Positions 32,137 through 37,881 of a stretch of DNA of 37,881 bases are shown here, one piece after another. The notes beneath the pieces were generated by a model that did no database searches, was not told the origin of the DNA, and was given only the letters and a program-made list of their open reading frames with translations. Source of the DNA: an uncultured Lachnospiraceae bacterium. GTDB lineage: Bacteria > Bacillota > Clostridia > Lachnospirales > Lachnospiraceae. The stretch's first letter is position 1. Each line of letters begins with the position of its first letter. The stretch covers positions 1 through 37,881 of the forward strand of contig CATXUX010000034.1 in assembly GCA_958402795.1 (NCBI GenBank), read 5' to 3'. The translations under genes were made by a program, and so were the position numbers.

Positions 32137-33618
32137 ATGAGTGAAACAATTGCATTACATAATGACAAACTTAAGAAAATAAGAGACATCGACGAACGGC
32201 TTGTATCCTATAATATCGAAATGACAGAAGTAACCGGCGGAACATTCTGGAAAAAATATACCCCCAGGCAGATCGCCGGAACCGAAAAATTTCCCGCAGT
32301 AAAAGACTTCGGAGAGCTCTCGAAAATGATGCAGGTATATCCTCCCGCAGACCTTTATAACGAGAAGCTCCGCCGTCTTGCCGGTGCGCTCGGAAGCGTA
32401 TATGTCCGCGTCAGCGGAAGCTGGGCAACCAAAACATACTATGATTTTGACGGGCATACAAACGGCAAAGCGCCGCAGGGATACCAGTCCGTCCTGACAA
32501 GAGAACAGTGGAACGGCGTGCTGGATTTTGTAAAGGCAGTTGACGCGAAGCTCCTGATTTCTGTATCCAACTGCGAAGGCGATCATGTGGACGGGAAACC
32601 CTGGACGCCGGAACAGGCAAAGCTTCTGTTTGATTACAGCAGAGACTATGGCGTCCCGATCGCTGCCGCCGAATTTATGAACGAGCCGAACGTCATGGAG
32701 ATGGCGCCGCCGGTAAAAGGGTATGGTCCCCAGGATTTCGGACGTGACCAGGATGCCTTCTTCCGTTTTATCAGGGAGAACTATCCGGACGTCCTGCTTG
32801 TAGGGCCGTGTGCCTGCGGAGATTCCTTTGATGAGAAGGCTGCCGGAGCGGGTTCTGCAATCTTGTCAGTCAGTACAGAAGAAATGCTTTCCTGGTGCAA
32901 AGAACCGGCGGATGTATTCAGCTATCACTGTTATGCGGGCATATCGGAAAGAGGCGCATCACTCGGAGGACACTGGGATGCGAAGGACGCTCTTGGCGAA
33001 CGCTATCTGAAAGTGCCGGAAAATGCAGCCAAATACTATGCAAAGATACGTGATGAGCATTGTCCGGACGGACAGATGTGGGTAACAGAGAGCGCCGATG
33101 CAGGACTGGGCGGAAACACATGGGCGTCCACATATCTCGATGTCATCCGAAGTGCCGACGAACTGGCCAGATTTGCACTCATGACTGACGGCATCATCTT
33201 CCACAATACACTTGCCTCGTCGGATTACGGATACCTTGACCGCGATACCCATTCTCCGCGTCCTAACTACTGGCTGGTATATCTGTGGAATCACCTGATG
33301 GGAACAGCCGTTTTTGATACAGGTGAAGAAACACGGGAAGGCTGTCATCTGTACGCGCACTCCAGACGGGATCAAAAAGAGGGATATGCCTACCTCGCGA
33401 TCAACAATTCCCAGACGGACTCTCTGTGCATCGACGTCGAAACATCTTATGACCTGTGGCTTCTGGATGCGCCGGATCTTCGTTCAGGTGAAATCCGCCT
33501 GAACGGAAACACGCTCTGTGCGTCTGAAAACGGTGAAATTGCCGCACTGTATCCGGAAAAAAGAGACAGCGGCACCATTACTATCCCGCCTGCTGCTCTG
33601 GCATTTATCATCGTATAG
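32137..33618 (+). CDS. Heparanase/beta-glucuronidase-like glycoside hydrolase (GH79-like)
   Basis: A 493-residue cytosolic protein. It resembles clan GH-A retaining enzymes of the heparanase type: an acid/base Glu183 in AAEFMNEPN and a probable nucleophile Glu318 in MWVTESADAGLGG. A stretch ARFALMTDGIIFHNTLASSDYGYLDRDTHSPRPNYWLVYLWNHLMGTAVF follows, matching the GH79 run of Y-x-L-D-x-x-x-x-P-x-P-x-Y-W. A beta-sandwich fills the last 120 residues. The family assignment comes from these motifs, not a search. Glucuronide or methylated glucuronide substrates are expected. AAAGGA lies upstream. The last 11 bases overlap the convergent 5-FCL gene. Confidence 0.72.
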   Translation: MSETIALHNDKLKKIRDIDERLVSYNIEMTEVTGGTFWKKYTPRQIAGTEKFPAVKDFGELSKMMQVYPPADLYNEKLRRLAGALGSVYVRVSGSWATKTYYDFDGHTNGKAPQGYQSVLTREQWNGVLDFVKAVDAKLLISVSNCEGDHVDGKPWTPEQAKLLFDYSRDYGVPIAAAEFMNEPNVMEMAPPVKGYGPQDFGRDQDAFFRFIRENYPDVLLVGPCACGDSFDEKAAGAGSAILSVSTEEMLSWCKEPADVFSYHCYAGISERGASLGGHWDAKDALGERYLKVPENAAKYYAKIRDEHCPDGQMWVTESADAGLGGNTWASTYLDVIRSADELARFALMTDGIIFHNTLASSDYGYLDRDTHSPRPNYWLVYLWNHLMGTAVFDTGEETREGCHLYAHSRRDQKEGYAYLAINNSQTDSLCIDVETSYDLWLLDAPDLRSGEIRLNGNTLCASENGEIAALYPEKRDSGTITIPPAALAFIIV

Positions 33619-34228
33619 GACTGCCTGCCCCAAAAGACAAATTTCCCGGCCGGGTTTTCTCTGCAAGGCAGACTGCTTCTTCTGAAACGATCAGATCCAT
33701 CACGCAGTCATATTGCCCGGCCGGGATCTGATCTCCCATCAACCGGCTCCGGCACAGCGCGGCTCGTGTAAAATCCGTCTGCGCAAGATAACGGTCATAG
33801 TAGCCGCCTCCGTGCCCGAGCCGTGTTCCATTTTTCCCGCAGGTCAGACAGGGGATAAACGCAAGATCAATCTCTTTTGCCTCTATCCGCCTGCTCTGTT
33901 CTTTTGGTTCAGGGATCCCATATGCGCCGGGACAAAGCTCATCCAGTCCGTGAATCTCACGTACTTCCATCACTCCCTTTTCCCTGCATAACGGAACACC
34001 GAGCCGTTTGCCATCATATAATATCTTTTCCAGGAGCAGAGTCGTGTTGATTTCTCCTTCTGTCCCCACAAAGCAAAAGACCGTTTTTGCCTTCTGATAT
34101 TCCGGAAGTGAAACGGCTCTTCGAAAAATCTCTTCATCCGCCCAGTGGCAATATTCTTTGGGAAGTCCGGCAATTTTCTGCTTCATCCGTCTTCGCAATT
34201 CTCTTTTTTGTTTCGTAAGATCTTCCAT
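33608..34228 (-). CDS. 5-formyltetrahydrofolate cyclo-ligase
   Basis: About 206 residues; makes 5,10-methenyl-THF from 5-formyl-THF with ATP, keeping folate in use. The motif TRLGHGGGYYDRYLAQT near residue 145 is the phosphate/folate-binding signature, and LTKQKRELRRRMKQKI is the usual start. Two starts are possible: 34228 (GGAGG five bases upstream) or 34240 (AAAAGG six bases upstream). The first is used. The 3' end is shared with the GH79-like gene on the other strand. Confidence 0.92.
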   Translation of the reverse strand: MEDLTKQKRELRRRMKQKIAGLPKEYCHWADEEIFRRAVSLPEYQKAKTVFCFVGTEGEINTTLLLEKILYDGKRLGVPLCREKGVMEVREIHGLDELCPGAYGIPEPKEQSRRIEAKEIDLAFIPCLTCGKNGTRLGHGGGYYDRYLAQTDFTRAALCRSRLMGDQIPAGQYDCVMDLIVSEEAVCLAEKTRPGNLSFGAGSPIR

Positions 34229-34407
34229 CGTTTCCTCCATGATTTCCTTTTCGATTTCTATGCGCTTATCTCTTTTCTGATTTCCATGCACACAGGGTTG
34301 ACTTTTCCCCTCACTCATTATACACTGAACAGCAGAAACCGCCCGCACAGCAGTCCCGATGCGCGGGATCCGTTGCCCGGCAAATACGATTTATGAGGTG
34401 AATACGA

Positions 34408-34854
34408 ATGAGATTTGTAATCCAGCGTGTGACAGAAGCCTCTGTCACAGTCGACCATGAAACCATCGGAAGTATCAAAAAAGGATTCCTTATCCTGATC
34501 GGGGTTTCTTCCGATGACAACAAAGCCATCGCAGACAAGCTGATCCGGAAAATGCTGAATCTGCGGATTTTTGAAGATGAAAACGGCAAGACGAATCTGT
34601 CGCTTGCCGATGTAAGCGGGGAACTCCTGCTTGTCTCCCAGTTTACCTTATACGCGAACTGCAAAAAGGGAAACCGCCCCAGCTTCATCGAGGCAGGTCC
34701 GCCGGAAATGGCCGAAGCTCTTTATGAATATATCATCGGTCAGTGCCGTGAATCCGTACCGATTGTCCAGACCGGATCCTTCGGCGCAGATATGAAAGTA
34801 AGTCTTGTCAATGACGGGCCATTTACAATTCTGCTGGATTCGGATGTATTATAA
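34408..34854 (+). CDS. dtd: D-aminoacyl-tRNA deacylase
   Basis: A 148-residue enzyme that removes D-amino acids from mischarged tRNAs. It starts MRFVIQRVTEASVTVD and has the two family signatures SQFTLYA (about residue 77) and NDGPFTI near the end, which form the cross-subunit active site. GAGGTG lies upstream. It is a single gene with its own terminator right after the stop. Confidence 0.96.
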   Translation: MRFVIQRVTEASVTVDHETIGSIKKGFLILIGVSSDDNKAIADKLIRKMLNLRIFEDENGKTNLSLADVSGELLLVSQFTLYANCKKGNRPSFIEAGPPEMAEALYEYIIGQCRESVPIVQTGSFGADMKVSLVNDGPFTILLDSDVL

Positions 34855-34855
34855 T

Positions 34856-34883
34856 GGGAATGTGCAAAGCACATTCCCTTTTT
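34856..34883 (+). terminator. Rho-independent terminator of dtd
   Basis: GGGAATGTGC (34856-34865), AAA, GCACATTCCC (34869-34878), then TTTTT (34879-34883). A perfect 10-bp stem right after the stop codon. Confidence 0.93.
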
Positions 34884-34946
34884 AGTATATGACTTCCAAA
34901 TAACCGGACTATATGCGCAGAGCAAACTTTCGTCTGCCGCATCGCC

Positions 34947-36116
34947 TCATTCTTCCTCATAAGCCGCGTGATCTGCATTCTGCACCGGGCGTTTCAGCGT
35001 CCGGACGTTGATCCCGTTGACTTCAATATGGTCGTCTACCGGGATGACAATACACTGCCGTCCATCGATCATCCGTGTCTCGATCAAGTCTGCCCGTTCC
35101 GGATTTACTTTGATGACAACGTCGGGTGTTTCGATGTTAAACTTTCTGGTCTCCGCGATATTGTCCGCAAGCAGAGCCGTTTTTTCCCCTGCGGTCTCCT
35201 CATAAGTCTGGTCAAAATGCTCCATCTTTTCGGCGGACACGCCGCTGCTTTCAAAAATCTTTTTCACATCCGTCCTGTCCAACGTAAGAGGATCCGGCTC
35301 CTCTTTGTGCTCCTCGATCATCTCATTCAGCGTCTCGTGAATGCTTCGTACTGTGTCATAGTCCCCGTCCTCCCCGAGCGTATCCTCGATCAGCAGTTGG
35401 AATGCTTCCTTCTGGTTATCTGCAGACATCGGCATTCTCGCTCCCAGAACATGTTCAATCAAATCCGGCTGAAGGTCACCGGACTTTTTGGTGTAATACA
35501 GAATCCCGTGAATATCTGTATTCCGGTCCGTGAATGACGGGAAGAGAAATCCTTTGTCCGGCATATCCACGATCCAGTCGCGAACCCGGTCGGCAATCCG
35601 GTTCTCCTGTGCATTATAGCTGAGACCGGCTTTCGACAGAGACACAGGGCAGATGCTGCATAACAAATGCTCATACACACTGTCCGATGCATCATACATC
35701 TCCATCCCGTCCGAGGCTTTCCCCGGGACATCATACACCGCATGGATCAGGATAATATAATAATTTTCGTCATATATGTAATTCTCGATTATTTTGTCAT
35801 AAAACTCTTCCAGGAGCATATCATCATCCAGTTTGCTGTTTTTCAGTTTCATAAGAAACTCCTGCGTTCCTCCCGGCATCTCCTGTTCCAGCGGGAATTC
35901 CATATTTAACAGATTCTTTCCGATGTTACCGGACAAAGTCTTTTTAAAAATGTCAAAATACTTAAACTCTTCTTCCTCCGGCAGTGACAAAAAGGAATCC
36001 TTTGACTCCAGTTTCTTATTCTTCTCATGATCCACATAACATCCGCAGATCCGTGTGATCGCACAATTCGCCGGACTGAACTGCTTGCGGATCTCCAGTA
36101 CTTCTTTTTTGTTCAT
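34947..36116 (-). CDS. DUF4317 protein
   Basis: A 389-residue protein that I recognize as DUF4317, common in Lachnospiraceae and of unknown function. The start MNKKEVLEIRKQFSPANCAITRICGCYVD is typical. It has no membrane segment and is rich in Asp, Glu and Lys. The C-terminal part IETPDVVIKVNPERADLIETRMIDGRQCIVIPVDDHIEVNGINV looks like a compact beta domain. AGGA lies near the start. It lies 87 bp after pflA on the same strand. Confidence 0.85.
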   Translation of the reverse strand: MNKKEVLEIRKQFSPANCAITRICGCYVDHEKNKKLESKDSFLSLPEEEEFKYFDIFKKTLSGNIGKNLLNMEFPLEQEMPGGTQEFLMKLKNSKLDDDMLLEEFYDKIIENYIYDENYYIILIHAVYDVPGKASDGMEMYDASDSVYEHLLCSICPVSLSKAGLSYNAQENRIADRVRDWIVDMPDKGFLFPSFTDRNTDIHGILYYTKKSGDLQPDLIEHVLGARMPMSADNQKEAFQLLIEDTLGEDGDYDTVRSIHETLNEMIEEHKEEPDPLTLDRTDVKKIFESSGVSAEKMEHFDQTYEETAGEKTALLADNIAETRKFNIETPDVVIKVNPERADLIETRMIDGRQCIVIPVDDHIEVNGINVRTLKRPVQNADHAAYEEE

Positions 36117-36203
36117 CCGTTCCTACAACCCCTTTGTTTTCAGATTTTAGGTCAGGTGATCCCTGAACCGTCTTCCTTAGTTTAAAAGTATTTTGTGAAA
36201 TAA

Positions 36204-36956
36204 TCAAGCATTATTTCCGACGTCTGTATGAAGCAGCCGGTTGGCGTTCTCCACCCGTTCCTTCGTCGGCGGTTCGATTCCTTTGAGCGGATACTCATAT
36301 CCCAGTTGCTCCCACTTATAAGCGCCGAGTGTATGGTACGGCAGCACCTCCACCTTTTCCACATTCTTCAATGTACGGATAAACGCATCCAGCCGGATCA
36401 GATATTCGTCATAATCGCTCCGCTGCGGAACAAGTACATGACGGATCCAGACCGGTTTTCCCGTATCCGACAGATACCGTGCAAGATCCAGAATATTTTC
36501 ATTCGTACATCCTGTCAGTATCCGGTGCTGTTCTTCATCTATATGCTTGATGTCCAGCATGACCAGATCGGTATACTTCATCAGCTCCTGAAACTTTCCA
36601 AAAAACGGTTCTTCTCTTGTAAACGGATTGCCGCTCGTATCCAGCGTCGTATGCACGCCTTTTTCCTTTGCTTTACGAAATAATTCCGTGAGGAAATCTA
36701 TCTGCAGGAACGGCTCTCCGCCGCTGACTGTGATCCCGCCTTCTTTCCCCCAGTAAGAACGGTATTTCAGCGCCTTTTCAAGCAGTTCGTCTGCCGTGTA
36801 AAGCGTGCCGTCCTGCATATGCCATGTATCCGGGTTGTGGCAGAACTGGCATCGCATAGCGCAGCCGGTCAGAAAAATCAGGAACCGTACTCCCGGTCCG
36901 TCCACAGAGCCAAAACTCTCCAGAGAATGTACATATCCTTTTACCTCGTTCTCCAT
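36204..36956 (-). CDS. pflA: Pyruvate formate-lyase activating enzyme
   Basis: A 250-residue radical SAM enzyme that makes the glycyl radical on PflB. The iron-sulfur cluster motif is CAMRCQFC (Cys32, Cys36, Cys39), and SAM contact residues appear in VSGGEPFLQ and in MLDIKH. GAAGGAG lies upstream. It lies directly after pflB and its terminator, the usual neighbour. Confidence 0.96.
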   Translation of the reverse strand: MENEVKGYVHSLESFGSVDGPGVRFLIFLTGCAMRCQFCHNPDTWHMQDGTLYTADELLEKALKYRSYWGKEGGITVSGGEPFLQIDFLTELFRKAKEKGVHTTLDTSGNPFTREEPFFGKFQELMKYTDLVMLDIKHIDEEQHRILTGCTNENILDLARYLSDTGKPVWIRHVLVPQRSDYDEYLIRLDAFIRTLKNVEKVEVLPYHTLGAYKWEQLGYEYPLKGIEPPTKERVENANRLLHTDVGNNA

Positions 36957-37010
36957 CTTTCTCTCCTTCTTTTCATCTTCTTTTTTTCAGAATTTCCGAT
37001 CCCTCTACTC

Positions 37011-37044
37011 AAAAAGGCAGTCCCTTCTTTATTAAGAGACTGCC
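37011..37044 (-). terminator. Terminator between pflB and pflA
   Basis: On the minus strand, GGCAGTC (37044-37038) pairs with GACTGCC (37022-37016) around a loop with an inner TCTT/AAGA, then TTTTT (37015-37011). It would uncouple pflA partly from pflB. Confidence 0.88.
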
Positions 37045-37091
37045 CCTTTCGCACTGTCTTATACCTGCTGAAAAAATCGCCTGACGCAATC

Positions 37092-37881
37092 CTACATTGC
37101 TTCGTGGCAGGTTCTTGCAATTACATCCAACTGCTGTTCGCGGGTCAGGTCGATGAATTTCACCGCATAACCGGATACACGGATCGTGAAGTTTGCATAT
37201 TCCGGTTTCTCCGGATGCTCCATTGCATCGACCAGCTTTTCTGTTCCGAATACATTTACATTCAGATGATGCGCTCCCTGATCGAAATATCCATCCATTA
37301 CGTGTACCAGATTCTCTACACGCTCCTCTTCCGTATGTCCAAGTGCTCCCGGACTGATGGTCTGGGTATTGGAAATTCCATCCAGAGCCAGTTCGTACGG
37401 CAGTTTTGCTACCGAGTTCAGGGACGCAAGCAGTCCGTTCTTCTCTGCGCCGTAGGACGGGTTCGCGCCCGGTGACAGCGGCTCGCCGCCCTTTCTTCCA
37501 TCCGGAAGTGTTCCGGTCGCCTTACCGTATACTACGTTAGAGGTGATCGTCAGGATCGAAGTCGTCGGTTCGGAATCTCTGTATGTATGGCACTTGCTCA
37601 GCTTGTGCATAAATGTCTTGAGCAGCCAGATCGCGATGTCATCCGCACGATCGTCATCGTTTCCATATCTCGGGAAATCTCCCTCGATCTCGAAATCAAC
37701 CGCTATTCCATCCTCATCCCGTACCGGTTTTACTTTCGCGTACTTAATTGCACTGAGGGAATCCACCACATGTGAGAATCCGGCAATACCCGTCGCAAAT
37801 GTCCGCCGCACATTGGTGTCAATAAGCGCCATCTCCGCCGCCTCATAGTAATATTTATCATGCATATAATGAATCATGTTC
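37092..37881 (-). CDS. pflB: Formate C-acetyltransferase, C-terminal part (runs off right edge)
   Basis: The last 263 codons of pyruvate formate-lyase, which splits pyruvate to acetyl-CoA and formate. The glycyl radical motif RVSGYAVKF is near the C-terminus, the Gly codon at 37170-37172; other marks are MIHYMHDKYYYEAAEMAL and SNVVYGKATGTLPDGRKGGEPLSPGANP. The frame stays open at the window edge, so the start and the catalytic cysteine pair lie to the right. Confidence 0.95.
   Translation of the reverse strand, partial: NMIHYMHDKYYYEAAEMALIDTNVRRTFATGIAGFSHVVDSLSAIKYAKVKPVRDEDGIAVDFEIEGDFPRYGNDDDRADDIAIWLLKTFMHKLSKCHTYRDSEPTTSILTITSNVVYGKATGTLPDGRKGGEPLSPGANPSYGAEKNGLLASLNSVAKLPYELALDGISNTQTISPGALGHTEEERVENLVHVMDGYFDQGAHHLNVNVFGTEKLVDAMEHPEKPEYANFTIRVSGYAVKFIDLTREQQLDVIARTCHEAM

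Noticed and set aside
1..37881. CRISPR arrays, tRNA or rRNA genes
   Set aside because: I saw no regularly spaced repeats of the right size and no cloverleaf or rRNA-like stretches, though a computed tRNA scan was not possible.

Overview
The window looks like a chromosome segment from a gut anaerobe of the Firmicutes, most likely a Lachnospiraceae-type Clostridium. The signs are strong GGAGG-type ribosome binding sites, a TnpX-type serine-recombinase element, a FeoA/FeoA/FeoB iron cluster, cation-symport sugar carriers of the GPH type, a DUF4317 protein and a pyruvate formate-lyase pair. Genus cannot be fixed from sequence reading alone.

Region 1 (1 to about 4475) is the right part of a mobilizable element. 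It holds a cysteine-rich VLP protein, a RepA_N-type replication initiator with in-frame stops after its N-terminal domain, a MobV relaxase, a TnpW-like small protein and a large TnpX-like serine recombinase. Its right end abuts the 3' part of a membrane-linked XRE regulator gene (4473-5108), which appears to have been split by the insertion. The other half of that gene and the left end of the element lie outside the window.

Region 2 (5118-10840, all minus strand) is a metal block: DUF2325 protein, two FeoA proteins, FeoB and a Fur-like protein that lacks the usual metal ligands, preceded by a P1B metal ATPase. Three promoters in the feo block each carry a version of the same palindrome (TTAGCTTAAGCTAACTC type). 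The ATPase promoter instead carries G-tract repeats like CsoR operators. An ArsC/Spx-like protein and an unknown lipoprotein follow (10922-12284).

Region 3 (12285-16105) is a plus-strand ABC uptake operon of the iron-complex/corrinoid type: binding lipoprotein, FecCD permease, and an ATPase with an extra C-terminal domain. Region 4 (16102-19944) has a sodium:amino-acid symporter divergent from a GPH-type carrier plus serine hydrolase operon. Region 5 (20081-26095, minus) holds a CapA-like protein, a YefM-YoeB toxin-antitoxin pair and an asymmetric heterodimeric ABC exporter.

Region 6 (26246-33618) is a probable glycoside-utilization locus: GH3 enzyme, AraC regulator on the opposite strand, GPH carrier, a TM2-domain protein and a heparanase-like GH79 enzyme. 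Shared repeat motifs in the GH3 and carrier promoters suggest one regulon. This is the best candidate for an undescribed catabolic system. Region 7 (33608 to end) is housekeeping: 5-formyltetrahydrofolate cyclo-ligase, D-aminoacyl-tRNA deacylase, DUF4317, PflA and the 3' part of pflB, which runs off the right edge.
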